DNA of 64,000 nt from Lentisphaerae bacterium GWF2_45_14 (GTDB lineage: Bacteria > Verrucomicrobiota > Lentisphaeria > Victivallales > GWF2-45-14). The DNA lies in NCBI GenBank assembly GCA_001804785.1, contig MHBG01000010.1, positions 57,276-121,275 on the forward strand. Reading direction: 5' to 3'. Numbering within the stretch: position 1 is the first letter of the stretch; each line of letters starts with the position of its first letter. A program made the position numbers and the translations under genes. Below, piece by piece: positions 16,791 to 26,308 of the stretch. A model generated the notes under the pieces. That model was not told where the DNA came from. It ran no database searches and worked only from the letters and a program-made list of their open reading frames with translations.

Positions 16791-17651
16791 TTGAATCGCT
16801 CACACAAGCAGAAAGCCGAAGATTTTTACCCGGCTGCCCTCACGATAGCCGGAAGCGATAGCGGCGGCGGAGCGGGAATACAGGCAGACCTCAGGACATT
16901 CGCGGCAATCGGCGTATTCGGAGCTTCAGCGATAACGGCGCTTACGGCGCAAAATCCGTTCGAGGTCAAGGGGATCCACCCCGTTCCGGCGGAATTTGTA
17001 AAGGCTCAGCTGGACGCTGTCCTTAAATGCTTCTCATTCGGAGCGGCAAAAACAGGAATGCTCTTCAGCTCCGACATTATAAATGCCGTGTCCGAATCCT
17101 TAAAAGGATATTCCTTCACCCTGGTTTCAGATCCCGTAATGATATCGACGAGCGGAGCGTTACTGCTCGAAAAATCAGCGGTAAAAGCCCTGATTGACAA
17201 AGTCCTGCCGATTGCGAAATGGGTAACGCCCAATATTCCGGAAGCGGAAATCATATCGGGAATGACGATAAAAAATGCCGGTGATATGAAAAAAGCGGCA
17301 GCGTTCTGCGCTGAAAAATTTGGAAACTCCTTTATAGTCAAGGGCGGACATCTACAGTCAGGAGACGGGAATATTACGGATATAGCGGCACACGAGGGTG
17401 CGGTCTACGCGATATCGTCGCCCGTTGCCGAAATCGAAAGTCCTGAGGTACTTCACGGCACGGGCTGTACGTTCAGCGCGGCCTTTACCGCGTGTCTCGC
17501 CGGCGGGATGAACTGGAAGGATTCCGTCATAAGCGCGAAGGCATTTGTACTGGGGTCTCTTGAAGAGGCCGCCAGGGTCGGAAAGGATATTTACGCGATG
17601 TATCCGCCTCTTGAAGACTACAGCGGGCAGATATCGCTCAAAAGGTTCTAA
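16791..17651 (+). CDS. thiD: Hydroxymethylpyrimidine (phosphate) kinase
   Basis: A 286-residue ribokinase-fold kinase that phosphorylates HMP and HMP-P in thiamine synthesis. The hallmark [20 protein letters not shown] begins at about residue 17, the anion hole/catalytic motif is [11 protein letters not shown] near 223, and the usual KGGH block is present. The start is ambiguous. TTG at 16791 has GGAG six bases upstream and gives a normal ThiD length. An in-frame TTG at 16623 has a stronger AAGGAGG but would add about 56 residues encoded by hairpin DNA with no ThiD similarity. I prefer 16791. The amidase gene follows after 3 bases. Confidence 0.9.
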   Translation: MNRSHKQKAEDFYPAALTIAGSDSGGGAGIQADLRTFAAIGVFGASAITALTAQNPFEVKGIHPVPAEFVKAQLDAVLKCFSFGAAKTGMLFSSDIINAVSESLKGYSFTLVSDPVMISTSGALLLEKSAVKALIDKVLPIAKWVTPNIPEAEIISGMTIKNAGDMKKAAAFCAEKFGNSFIVKGGHLQSGDGNITDIAAHEGAVYAISSPVAEIESPEVLHGTGCTFSAAFTACLAGGMNWKDSVISAKAFVLGSLEEAARVGKDIYAMYPPLEDYSGQISLKRF

Positions 17652-17654
17652 AAC

Positions 17655-18632
17655 ATGAAACGACAAGCTATAAGCGTTCGGCGGTTTCTATTTTTTGTGC
17701 TCCTGACGGTGGGCGCGTTTCTTCTTTCCGTAAATCATGCGGATGCTGCTAATGTCAGGGTAGTTACGGCATTCGGGAAACGTTATGTTTATTTAAGGGA
17801 TATTGCGGCGGCTTACGGGTTGAAGACATTCGTATGGAAGACAAAATGCGGGATATATAACAAGAACAACCGTTTCGAGTTCACGTTTGAAAAAAAGGAA
17901 GGCTCGATAAATAAAACAAAAGTCTATTTTCTTCACGCTCCCTATTTAAGAGGATACGAACCCTTTATCAGCGAACTGGACTTTCTTAAAGTCGTCGAAC
18001 CGATTCTGAAAGCCAGATACATCCAGACAAAGAAAATCAGGACCATTGTGATCGACCCCGGGCATGGAGCGCACGACGTGGGGGCGTCAGGAAGGATTCA
18101 CGACGAAAAAAAACTGGTGCTTAATATAGCCCTGAAACTCAAGGCCGCACTGAGGGCAAAAGGCTATATTGTCTATCTTACAAGAGACAGAGATAAATTC
18201 ATTCCGCTTGAGCAGAGGCCGTATATTGCGTCAAAATACAAGGCTGATCTCTTTATCTCGCTTCACGCCAACGCCGCAAAAAACAAGAGTATCTGCGGAA
18301 TAGAAAGCTTCGCACTCACGCCGGTCGGGGCATCCTCGACACAGGACAGCCGGATAAACTGGCGCAAGGAAATTGGCAATACGTATGACCGGCAGAACAG
18401 CATACTTACCTACGAAATCCAAAAAGCCGTCATCAAAAGGACCGGGGCGTTCGACCGTGGAGTAAAGAGGGCAAGGTTCATGGTGCTCAAGACCCCGCGA
18501 TGCCCTGCGGTGCTCCTGGAAATGGGCTTCATGTCAAATCCAAGCGAAGAAAAACTCTTGGGCCAGAACTACTATCAGCAAAACATGGCAAGCGCGATAG
18601 CCGAAGGAATTACTAAATTCGACAGGCGCTGA
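17655..18632 (+). CDS. N-acetylmuramoyl-L-alanine amidase (Amidase_3)
   Basis: A 325-residue periplasmic peptidoglycan hydrolase. A signal peptide covers about 1-32 (arginines, then FLFFVLLTVGAFLLSV, ending ADA). Residues 33-125 form a small beta-rich region like a copper-amine-oxidase-type or AMIN-like wall-binding domain. The zinc-dependent catalytic domain follows with VIDPGHGAHDVG near 132, the second zinc ligand region, FISLHANA near 197 and the catalytic Glu in VLLEMGFMSN near 286. It cleaves the amide bond between MurNAc and L-Ala, typically in daughter-cell separation. It follows thiD by 3 bases and shares its transcript. Confidence 0.92.
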   Translation: MKRQAISVRRFLFFVLLTVGAFLLSVNHADAANVRVVTAFGKRYVYLRDIAAAYGLKTFVWKTKCGIYNKNNRFEFTFEKKEGSINKTKVYFLHAPYLRGYEPFISELDFLKVVEPILKARYIQTKKIRTIVIDPGHGAHDVGASGRIHDEKKLVLNIALKLKAALRAKGYIVYLTRDRDKFIPLEQRPYIASKYKADLFISLHANAAKNKSICGIESFALTPVGASSTQDSRINWRKEIGNTYDRQNSILTYEIQKAVIKRTGAFDRGVKRARFMVLKTPRCPAVLLEMGFMSNPSEEKLLGQNYYQQNMASAIAEGITKFDRR

Positions 18633-18644
18633 GAAGCGCTTTTT
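18626..18644 (+). terminator. Intrinsic terminator overlapping amidase stop
   Basis: GCGCT-GAGA-AGCGC (18626-18639) forms a perfect 5-bp stem with a GAGA tetraloop, followed by TTTTT. It contains the amidase stop codon and its T-run ends at the converging fliR stop, so it likely ends the thiD-amidase transcript within the coding boundary. Confidence 0.6.
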
Positions 18645-19428
18645 AGAACTTGATGAGGTAACCGACCCACTCAAGGACTTCCCCGTTTATCTCCCTGGAT
18701 ATTGCCATTATAACGGGAATCGTGCCGATAAGCACTGTGAAGCCCAAAGCAAATCTTATGGAAAAAGAGAGTTCCAGCACCGGAAAGTCCTCGCCTATCC
18801 TCGCGATGATCCCCATCGCAACGCTGAGAATAAACATCGAGGCAAAAATAGGAAAGGCAATCTGTATACCAACAAAAAAAATTCTGCTTGAAAGCGATAT
18901 AGCCGTTTCTGCCAAATCCGCCCCCGGAATAAAACCGCCCGGAGGAATTGTCTGAAAAGAATAGGCAGCAAGCCGTATCACCTCGTGATGTCCGTCAAAT
19001 ATCAGAAAAATTATAAAGAAGGACTGAACAAGGAGATGAGAGAAGGGAGTAGAACCCGAATTTGTGACTGGGTCAATTACATTTCCCATCATAAAGCCCA
19101 TGTTCTGATCTATGATAAAGCCCCCAAAATGGAGAATCTCAACAAGGATAAGAACAAAAAGGGCGATGGTAAAACCCAGCATGACCTCGGAAAGAATCAT
19201 AAAACTCAGATTGAAAAGGTCGAGATTCTTGAACATCGCCGAACTCATCCAGTCGGCAGGAATAACCGGCATAAGCAGTGCTGAAATTGAAATGACGAAA
19301 AACATTTTGTAGCGCATGGATATGGTTTCGCTGGAGAAGATCGGAAACGCGGAAATAAATGCGCCGAAACGGGCAATAATCGCAATCAGTTTCACGGCGC
19401 TGAACGCGATTGGAAAATCAAAATTCAT
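18643..19428 (-). CDS. fliR: Flagellar export apparatus protein FliR
   Basis: A 261-residue integral membrane protein of the flagellar type III export gate. About six hydrophobic segments are visible, with the family features FGAFISAFPIFSSE near residue 17, ILVEILHFGGFIIDQNMGF near 97 and the C-terminal FALGFTVLIGTIPVIM. Together with FliP and FliQ it forms the export channel in the basal body. Its ATG overlaps the fliQ stop by four bases (ATGA), so translation is coupled. It is the last gene of fliOPQR; flhB, which often follows, is not here because the next gene converges from the other strand. Confidence 0.94.
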   Translation of the reverse strand: MNFDFPIAFSAVKLIAIIARFGAFISAFPIFSSETISMRYKMFFVISISALLMPVIPADWMSSAMFKNLDLFNLSFMILSEVMLGFTIALFVLILVEILHFGGFIIDQNMGFMMGNVIDPVTNSGSTPFSHLLVQSFFIIFLIFDGHHEVIRLAAYSFQTIPPGGFIPGADLAETAISLSSRIFFVGIQIAFPIFASMFILSVAMGIIARIGEDFPVLELSFSIRFALGFTVLIGTIPVIMAISREINGEVLEWVGYLIKF

Positions 19429-19694
19429 AAGTCAGACCTGCCGATGAGCTCGAAAATGACCTCCGTATATTTCTGGAATATCTGAATATACCATGGAATG
19501 GCTAATACAAAGACAATACCGCACATAAAAACCTTCGGGACAAAGCTGAGAGCCTGGTCTTTAAGCTGGGTCACGGTCTGAAGTATCTGTGAAAGAATAC
19601 CTACCACCATTATTGTAATTATAATAGGCGAGGTGACAAGAGCTACCGTCTCTACGGTCAGATGCATTATGTCGATGAGAAGTCCTTCAGTCAT
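19425..19694 (-). CDS. fliQ: Flagellar export apparatus protein FliQ
   Basis: An 89-residue protein with two membrane helices, the normal size of FliQ. The first helix (ETVALVTSPIIITIMVVGIL) and the following SQILQTVTQLKDQALSFVPK loop are the conserved core of the family, with the second helix at VFMCGIVFVLAIPWYIQIF. It is part of the FliP5-FliQ4-FliR1 export gate. It lies 16 bases after fliP and overlaps fliR by four bases. Confidence 0.95.
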   Translation of the reverse strand: MTEGLLIDIMHLTVETVALVTSPIIITIMVVGILSQILQTVTQLKDQALSFVPKVFMCGIVFVLAIPWYIQIFQKYTEVIFELIGRSDL

Positions 19695-19710
19695 TGCACA
19701 TTACCTCATG

Positions 19711-20490
19711 TTAAGAAAAGCTTGAAACAAGTGAACGTATGACCATTCCCCATCCGTCGACTATTATGAATAGCAGCAACTTGAAGGGAAGCGATATCAT
19801 CATCGGCGGCAGCATCATCATGCCCATAGACATAAGACAGGTGGCGACAACAATATCAATAAGCAGGAAGGGCAGGTAAATAAGGAAGCCCATCTGGAAC
19901 GCCGTTTTAAGCTCGCTTATCATAAACGCGGGGATTATTACAGTCATCGGCAGAGCGTCAGAGGAGTCCACTGGGTCCATATTGGCGAGGTCCATGAAAA
20001 GAAGAAGGCTGCTTTCGCGTGTCTGCTTGAGCATGAACTCCTTCAGCGGCGCACTCCCCTTCTCAAGGGCGGCTTTTTCATCTAATTTCTTCTCCGAGTA
20101 GGGGACAATTGATTCGTTGTAGACTTTAACCCAGACCGGCTGCATTATAAATATGGTAAGAAAAAGGGCGAGAGCCGCGACGATTCTAGCGGAGGGCGTG
20201 TTCTGGGCGCCAATAGCCTGCTTGAGAAAAGAAAGTACTATGACAATACGCGTGAATGAGGTCATCATCATCACGGCGGAGGGAACAAGACTCAGCGCCG
20301 TCATTAGAAGGAAGACATTGACCGCCTTGCTAAAGCTGCCGCCTTCCAAGCTGAGTTTAAAGCTGACCTGGTCAGGGCTGGCATTCAATTCCTGGGCAAA
20401 ACCAGACGTCTGTAAAAAGCATAATATCAGGAATACGCCTAAAATGGTCAATGTCTTGCCATAGCGGAAAGGAAAAGCACCACGAACCAT
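19711..20490 (-). CDS. fliP: Flagellar export apparatus protein FliP
   Basis: A 259-residue FliP with its typical cleavable signal peptide (TLTILGVFLILCFLQTSGFAQ). It has four later membrane segments. Family signatures are MMTSFTRIVIVLSFLKQAIG near 79 (start of PS01060-like region), ALALFLTIFIMQPVW, and MVIPAFMISELKTAFQMGF-like residues near 185. The ATG at 20490 shares one base with the fliO stop; a GTG one codon earlier is possible. It forms the pentameric core of the export gate. Confidence 0.95.
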   Translation of the reverse strand: MVRGAFPFRYGKTLTILGVFLILCFLQTSGFAQELNASPDQVSFKLSLEGGSFSKAVNVFLLMTALSLVPSAVMMMTSFTRIVIVLSFLKQAIGAQNTPSARIVAALALFLTIFIMQPVWVKVYNESIVPYSEKKLDEKAALEKGSAPLKEFMLKQTRESSLLLFMDLANMDPVDSSDALPMTVIIPAFMISELKTAFQMGFLIYLPFLLIDIVVATCLMSMGMMMLPPMMISLPFKLLLFIIVDGWGMVIRSLVSSFS

Positions 20491-21161
20491 CACTTTTTAT
20501 CTCCATGAATTGAGTTAAGGTTGCTGCTTTCCACTGGAGCGGCGGCGAGCTTTAGAAGCTTTTCGCTAAAAGAAACACTTTGAATGTCGCTTTTTACATC
20601 TTTTACGTCATCTTCAGGAATTTCTTCATCCTCCACGGCACCGGGGCCGTCCTCTATATTTGAAAACTTCGAAATGAGCGTAATTCCGTTAGTACCGGAA
20701 CCGACAAGAAATTCCTGTTCATAAACTCCGATGAGGACAATGGCATTTCTGGCATCAAGCTGAATACGACTTTTGACCTTGATTGCGGCGTCCTTTTCGA
20801 AATTGCTAAGTCTGTGGTTGAACTTCTTAAGCAGCCAGAAAAAAAGTACCATCGCGCCGAGCACCGCGATTAAAGCGAAAAGCATTCTTGATGATGAAAT
20901 TCCGAGTGACTCTACCGAATCGCTCTTGGGTATTTTGGTGATACCAGGGCCAAACTTGCGCTTCGACAGCGGCTTGACAGAAGCATCAGGCGCGGCGTTG
21001 GCTTTTTCGGGGACCACTGCCGCTTGAGGTGCTTGAGGCGCTTGAGGCATCGCGACGGAAACACCGGCAGGCGCCGGGGCAGCCTCAGTCTGAGCGAAAA
21101 GCGATAAAGAAGCCGCCGTGAAGGCGGCCGCAAAAAACGAAATCAAAATCTTTTTTCCCAT
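20490..21161 (-). CDS. fliO: Flagellar biosynthesis protein FliO
   Basis: A 223-residue protein at the usual FliO position before fliP. It has a signal peptide (KILISFFAAAFTAASLSLFAQ), a low-complexity Ala/Pro-rich spacer of about 60 residues, and one membrane helix near 92-113 (MLFALIAVLGAMVLFFWLL). A small cytoplasmic beta domain follows (AIKVKSRIQLDARNAIVLIGV), matching FliO's DNA-track pattern of a conserved LGxxxxLhhhev-like block. FliO helps assemble the FliP ring. Sequence identity in this family is always low; the call rests on topology plus synteny. Confidence 0.88.
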   Translation of the reverse strand: MGKKILISFFAAAFTAASLSLFAQTEAAPAPAGVSVAMPQAPQAPQAAVVPEKANAAPDASVKPLSKRKFGPGITKIPKSDSVESLGISSSRMLFALIAVLGAMVLFFWLLKKFNHRLSNFEKDAAIKVKSRIQLDARNAIVLIGVYEQEFLVGSGTNGITLISKFSNIEDGPGAVEDEEIPEDDVKDVKSDIQSVSFSEKLLKLAAAPVESSNLNSIHGDKK

Positions 21162-21283
21162 TACAGTCTCTTCTTAATGTTTATATTGTGGTGAAACGCA
21201 GTTCACATGCCAGAAACATAAGAAGCTTTTGTGAAATATTCAATCCCCGGGTTATTTTTTATTTCAACGCCGGCTCAATTCGG

Positions 21284-22054
21284 CTAGAAGTTTACAGGAA
21301 CAAAGACCTTGCTGTCCTGCACTCGCGGGTCGCCGGGTTTTCTGTTAATGGCCTGAACAAACTGGTCCGCCCACTCGTCAACAATCTGCTTGAGGTTGCT
21401 GTAGGTGCGGAAGTCATTGAAGTTGAAGACTGCCGCTTTCTGCTTTTCTCTGTCGGCAAACATTCCTATGACTTTTTTGGTCTGCGAGTCCCTGACGATA
21501 CCTTCTATGGCGACGGACGCCTGCATCCCTGAGTCGGTTCCGGCCTTTGCCCCGACCTTCACGGGTACGAGGATGAGTCCGAAGGGTGTAAGATTGGAAA
21601 GATTGCCGAGGGCGCCTATGATTGGTTTACCAGGCACGACTTTTACGAGGGCCAACTCAAGGATAAGGGTGTTTTTCCCGGGTTTATCGACAAGGGTAAG
21701 CCTCTTATCTCTGGAAATAGCTCTTTTGAATGATTCTTCTGTATATTTTGCGAACTCGATAAGGTCTTTTTCGTCATCTCCGAGCATGTGTCTTATATTG
21801 TTCCGTTCAAGCCATGATTTATTAAGCTGTTTTTCGGTAAAGACTGGCACTACGATGACCTTGTCATATTCAAGAAGACTCACTGTAGGGTCCTTCCAAA
21901 CTTTCTGGACGGCAGCCCCTTCTATCGTTTGAAGTTTCTCGGGATTTGGTAAAAAAGGACTTTTCTCTTCTACCGGTTCAGCCTTGCATCCTGACAGTGC
22001 CAGAACAACAAAAAGCCCGCAGACAAAGGAAGATACAGACGTTACTACTCTCAT
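21284..22054 (-). CDS. Outer-membrane-type lipoprotein, DUF3313-like
   Basis: A 256-residue lipoprotein with a lipobox LALSGC (lipidated Cys23) after a hydrophobic signal. The body has features I associate with DUF3313-type lipoproteins: EYDKVIVVPV early, LTLVDKPGKNTLILELALVKV near 145, and a C-terminal IGMFADREKQKAAVFNF block followed by YSNLKQIVDEWADQF. The function of that family is unknown. AAAGGGGGG precedes the ATG. It points toward fliO, with 122 bases between them, so it may share transcription with the export genes, but a link to flagella is not supported by the sequence itself. Confidence 0.75.
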   Translation of the reverse strand: MRVVTSVSSFVCGLFVVLALSGCKAEPVEEKSPFLPNPEKLQTIEGAAVQKVWKDPTVSLLEYDKVIVVPVFTEKQLNKSWLERNNIRHMLGDDEKDLIEFAKYTEESFKRAISRDKRLTLVDKPGKNTLILELALVKVVPGKPIIGALGNLSNLTPFGLILVPVKVGAKAGTDSGMQASVAIEGIVRDSQTKKVIGMFADREKQKAAVFNFNDFRTYSNLKQIVDEWADQFVQAINRKPGDPRVQDSKVFVPVNF

Positions 22055-22261
22055 TTTAACAATCCCCCCTTTTTGTTACTAAGGTTAAAAGTAAAGGGCA
22101 AATATTTTTTTTCAACATCTCGTAATTTTATTATAAGTACCTTTGTAAAATTATACAAACCTTTACTACAGGAGCTTTATCTTTAGTCTGCCATGCGCTA
22201 TTTTCGATCTTTTGTAACGGACACCGGGGCAAGTGGGAACATAAGAAGCATGCGGAAAATC

Positions 22262-22289
22262 TTGCTATTTTTTTTAAATCATCTATAAT
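22262..22289 (+). promoter_or_regulatory. Sigma70-type promoter of the PAS kinase
   Basis: TTGCTA at 22262-22267 and TATAAT at 22284-22289 are separated by 16 bp. A transcript starting near 22296 would have a leader of about 30 bases before the kinase ATG at 22327. The spacer is A+T-rich. The adjacent ribosome-binding site is weak. Confidence 0.5.
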
Positions 22290-22326
22290 TGAAGGATAAT
22301 CCTCTGTTACGGGTTGTGGAAATATT

Positions 22327-25300
22327 ATGAAAGAAATGGACTGGACGGCTCTTGTCAGAAAGTTGCTTGACGACCTCATGTTGTCTCAAAGCGAGCTTGC
22401 GCGGCTCTGCGGCGTTTCCCAGCAGAGTGTATCGAACTGGCGCAGCGGCAAAAGAAAACCCGAGCTCTATGCAAAACGAAAACTGCTTCAGATATTCCAA
22501 GAAAATTCAATGAAGCTCTACAGCCAGGAACCGGCTGCTTCCGAAGCGGATGCAAAGCCGTCCCGGAAGGAAAATGCCGCGGCTATCAGCCCCCCAGCTG
22601 AGTTCATAGATATTTTTGACAAAATGCCTGCCAGCAAGCAGCAGGAACTCGTTGAAATATCCCGCCGCAAAAAGGCAGAGGAAGAACTCAAGATCAGCCA
22701 GCGGAATTACAGGCTCCTCATGGAAAGCAGCGATGATATTATATGCACAGTCACCATGCCGGGACTGAAAATTCTGACGGCATCATCTGCCCTATATAAG
22801 GTTACTGGCATCCAAGCGGAAGCGGCGAGGGCACTTACACTATTCAATCTGGTTCATCCGGACGATATCAAGGTGATAGATGTGCTGGAAAACTCCATTC
22901 GGAAAAGCTCAGTACCTCCTCCCATCTCCTGTAGGCTCCAGGCGGAAAACAAAGGTTTTCTTTGGGCGGAGTTGAAATGCTGTCCTCTAAAAATGTTCAA
23001 AGGTGACAAGGAAGTTTCAGAAATAGTCATTATTATAAAAAATATTTCTGAAAGGAAAAATGCTGAATCAGAAGTCACGGAAAGCGAAGCGCGCTTCAGG
23101 CTGATAGCGGAAAACTCCTCAGACATAATAAGTATACTTTCGACAGACCAGATCGTGCTCTACGTATCACCGTCCTGCTTCCAGTTCAGCGGATTCAATT
23201 CAGCGCAGCTGATAGGCCGGAACCATACGGAAATCATAGAAGAACAGGACAGGAAAAATGTTGAAAAGGCAATTGGAAAGACACTGAAGTCAAAAACATC
23301 TTGTCGCTGCGAATACCGGATAAAAAAGAAAAACTCACAGAAGACCATATGGGTTGAATCAGTCTACCGCTACGTCAAAGGCTTCATCAATGATTTCAAT
23401 GATGTCATCATCTCCGTTTCCAGAGATATTTCGAAGCGCAAGGAAGTCGAAAACGCACTCGAATACAGGGAAAATCTCCTCAACGCCTCAAACAGGGCGG
23501 CGGCTCTTCTACTTTCCTCAAGCAAAATGGATGCGGTGGGGCAGACTCTGACGACGATGGCTTCGGCCCTCAGTGCTGACGCCGCTTCAATATTCGAGTT
23601 CCATTATCAGGGCATCAACGGCAAAACCCGAATAACCGCCTCAAGGACGGCCTTCTGGAAAAAAAGGATCTCCGATATCCCTGTAGAAAAGGATAAAGAA
23701 CTCCCAGATTTTCAGTCAATGCTGCCCCGATGGCTAAAATATTTCAAGGCAAAAAGATTGATAAGGGGAACAACCTCTAAATTTCCCCCTCTCGAAAAGG
23801 CATTTTTTAAGCGACTTGAGATAAAGACACTCGCAGCACTTCCAGTCTTCTCAGGAAAAGTTTTATGGGGCTTTATTGTTTTCGGGAAAAGCAGTTCAGA
23901 AAAAAAATGGATCGATGCAGAACTTAAAATATTAAAAAACTATGCGAGCACGGTTTCTTCGTACATCAGCAGATATAAATCTCAGCAGACCATCTTCGAA
24001 AACGAGATGAAATTCAGGATAATCGCTGAAAATATGCCCGTAATGATGTGGATGGCGGACAAAGACAAAAATATCATATACGCCAATGGGAAAACACATG
24101 ATTTTTTTGGTAAGAATAATGCTGCTTCAATGCAGGCATCCGCCTGGAAAGGAAAAGTGCACCCCGACGATTTTGAAAGATGGGATAAAACATTCTCGCA
24201 TGCCTTTAAAAACCACCGAAAATTCAAAATTGAATACCGCCTTAGAAGAAATGATGGGAAATTCAGATGGGTTATCGATTTCAGCTCGCCGCTTTTCGGA
24301 AGAAACGAAAAGTTTGCCGGCTTTATAGGCACATGTGTGGACATAACAGAACGAAAACTCGTCGAAGACATGCTCTCCCAAAGCGAACAGAAGCTGAATA
24401 TGATAATGAGTTCCACATCCACCGGCACATGGGAAATGGACCTCGTGTCTGATTCCATATCGTTCTGTCAAAGAACAGCATCTCTCCTTGCTTACCCACC
24501 TAAAAACGGAACTCTTAAAATAAAAGAACTCGTAAAATATGTCCACCCGGACGATATCAGGTTCGCAAAAGAAAAACTCCTCAGGCACATACATAACATT
24601 TATAAGCAACTCAATATCGACCTGAGAATAAAGGGCGCCGACTCTTCATGGAAATGGATGCAGGTCCGCGGAAGGGTCATAAGCAGAAACGGACAAAAAA
24701 AACCTTCATTGCTCACAGGGACAATCCATGACATAAGCGAAGAAAAAAAATCCGAGGAAATTATCAGGGAAAGCGAAATACGCTACAGAGAGCTCTTCAA
24801 CTCAATGAACAGCGGTGCCGTAACCCTTAAAAAGAAGATGGACAATTCATCCTTCATCATAAACGACATAAACAAGGCTGGAATGAAAATAACCGGGATC
24901 AGCGCGAAAAAGGAAATCATTGGAAAGAGCTTGGCAAAGGTCTTCGAGGGAACAAAAAATACGTCGCTGGCCGAGGCACTGGGCAAAATGTCAGAAAAGG
25001 ACAATTATGCAAAAATAGAACCATTCCTCTACAAAGGCAGAAATTTTGAGTTCTGGGCCGACAGTTATGCCTACATACTGCCCTCGGGAGAGACAGTCTG
25101 GGGCTTCAGCGACATATCTGAACAGCTGAAAACCCTCAAAGCCCTCCAGCGAAGCGAGGAAAAATACAGCGGAATACTCAAATCGGCAAATGACCCCATT
25201 TTCATAATAGACCTGAAAACCCTCGAAATACTCGAATGCAATAACCAGGCGTGGAAAACCCTCCGCTACCCGAAACACGCACTGATAGGCAAAAAATACG

Positions 25301-26193
25301 ATGAAATTGTGCCCGACTACCGGCAGAAAAGTGTTGGGGATATCCTCAGGCTTTTGGAAGAAAAAGGAGCCCTGAACTGCCTCGAATCCGTAATGATTGA
25401 CGCCGAAGGGCACGATATACATGTGGAGCTTTCCGGAAACATATTCGAGATTGATGGAAGAAAAGCCATCATATGTATTGCCAGAGATATTTCAGAAAGA
25501 AGAAAAATACAAGAGCTCAGAGAAGACTTCGAAAAACTATCCAGGCATGACCTTAAATCACCCCTTAATTTTATAATCAACGCGCCCGAAATGATAAGAG
25601 ACCGCACGCCAGGACTCAGCGGGGACGCAAAAGAGCTTCTGGACATGATAGAAAACTCCTCAAGGAAAATGCTCGACACGATTAATCTTTCAATAGGACT
25701 GCACAGGCTTGAGGATGGTTTCTGCAAATTGAAAAGAGAGGTCATTGACCTGGCCCATGTTATGGAAGACATATACGAGGAACAACAGATAGCGCTTAGG
25801 GTCAAGTCGTGCCGCCTGACGATTAAGGTCGAAGGTAAAGAAGGACTTAAATGTGGGGCAATAACCATTTTGGCGGAGAGACTGACATTCGCGTCTATGT
25901 TGGGCAACCTCGTGAAAAATGCGATAGAAGCAGCCCCCGAAAAAACCGAAATAAGCGTATCCGTGTCAATGAAATCTGGGGAAACTGAAATATCGATACA
26001 CAATCAGGGAGAAGTCCCGGATACGGTCAGGGACAAGTTTTTCGGAAAATATATTACTTCCGGAAAACTATTCGGTACAGGCCTCGGAACCTATTACGCA
26101 AAACTTATCGCCGACGCGCATAAGGCGGCCATTACGATGAAAACCTGCAAAAGCTCAGGAACCACTGTAACGTTGACAATGCCGAAATCCTAA
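22327..26193 (+). CDS. Cytoplasmic HTH-(PAS/GAF)-histidine kinase
   Basis: A 1288-residue sensor kinase with no membrane segment. Residues 17-45 read as an XRE-type helix-turn-helix (SQSELARLCGVSQQSVSNWR), followed by a linker. Then come two PAS domains (about 123-243 and 251-369), a GAF-like domain (385-547) and four more PAS domains (558-679, 686-806, 813-933, 942-1058). Each PAS ends in the D-I-S/T-E-R/K-K signature. The dimerisation helix has phosphoacceptor His1074 in RHDLKSP; the ATPase has N-box GNLVKNAIEA near 1193 and G2-like GTGLGTYYAK near 1250. The G1 box is unusual (HNQGEV instead of DNG.G). No receiver domain or response regulator gene is adjacent. A DNA-binding head on such a kinase is uncommon. 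Confidence 0.88.
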   Translation: MKEMDWTALVRKLLDDLMLSQSELARLCGVSQQSVSNWRSGKRKPELYAKRKLLQIFQENSMKLYSQEPAASEADAKPSRKENAAAISPPAEFIDIFDKMPASKQQELVEISRRKKAEEELKISQRNYRLLMESSDDIICTVTMPGLKILTASSALYKVTGIQAEAARALTLFNLVHPDDIKVIDVLENSIRKSSVPPPISCRLQAENKGFLWAELKCCPLKMFKGDKEVSEIVIIIKNISERKNAESEVTESEARFRLIAENSSDIISILSTDQIVLYVSPSCFQFSGFNSAQLIGRNHTEIIEEQDRKNVEKAIGKTLKSKTSCRCEYRIKKKNSQKTIWVESVYRYVKGFINDFNDVIISVSRDISKRKEVENALEYRENLLNASNRAAALLLSSSKMDAVGQTLTTMASALSADAASIFEFHYQGINGKTRITASRTAFWKKRISDIPVEKDKELPDFQSMLPRWLKYFKAKRLIRGTTSKFPPLEKAFFKRLEIKTLAALPVFSGKVLWGFIVFGKSSSEKKWIDAELKILKNYASTVSSYISRYKSQQTIFENEMKFRIIAENMPVMMWMADKDKNIIYANGKTHDFFGKNNAASMQASAWKGKVHPDDFERWDKTFSHAFKNHRKFKIEYRLRRNDGKFRWVIDFSSPLFGRNEKFAGFIGTCVDITERKLVEDMLSQSEQKLNMIMSSTSTGTWEMDLVSDSISFCQRTASLLAYPPKNGTLKIKELVKYVHPDDIRFAKEKLLRHIHNIYKQLNIDLRIKGADSSWKWMQVRGRVISRNGQKKPSLLTGTIHDISEEKKSEEIIRESEIRYRELFNSMNSGAVTLKKKMDNSSFIINDINKAGMKITGISAKKEIIGKSLAKVFEGTKNTSLAEALGKMSEKDNYAKIEPFLYKGRNFEFWADSYAYILPSGETVWGFSDISEQLKTLKALQRSEEKYSGILKSANDPIFIIDLKTLEILECNNQAWKTLRYPKHALIGKKYDEIVPDYRQKSVGDILRLLEEKGALNCLESVMIDAEGHDIHVELSGNIFEIDGRKAIICIARDISERRKIQELREDFEKLSRHDLKSPLNFIINAPEMIRDRTPGLSGDAKELLDMIENSSRKMLDTINLSIGLHRLEDGFCKLKREVIDLAHVMEDIYEEQQIALRVKSCRLTIKVEGKEGLKCGAITILAERLTFASMLGNLVKNAIEAAPEKTEISVSVSMKSGETEISIHNQGEVPDTVRDKFFGKYITSGKLFGTGLGTYYAKLIADAHKAAITMKTCKSSGTTVTLTMPKS

Positions 26194-26198
26194 TATCG

Positions 26199-26239
26199 GA
26201 TAAAGTATAGAAAATTCGCGCAATTTCCTATACTTTATC
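26199..26239. terminator. Bidirectional terminator-like inverted repeat
   Basis: GATAAAGTATAG (26199-26210) and CTATACTTTATC (26228-26239) form a perfect 12-bp stem around a 17-base loop that can pair further (GAAAATT/AATTTC). It lies between the converging kinase and GH20 genes, 6 bases past the kinase stop. Its A+T-rich arms can serve either strand. Confidence 0.55.
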
Positions 26240-26308
26240 ATCAGGGAATCATCCCACAAAAGCGTGGCGACGATTATATCATAGTAAGGGGACCAGTTTT
26301 CATTTCTA

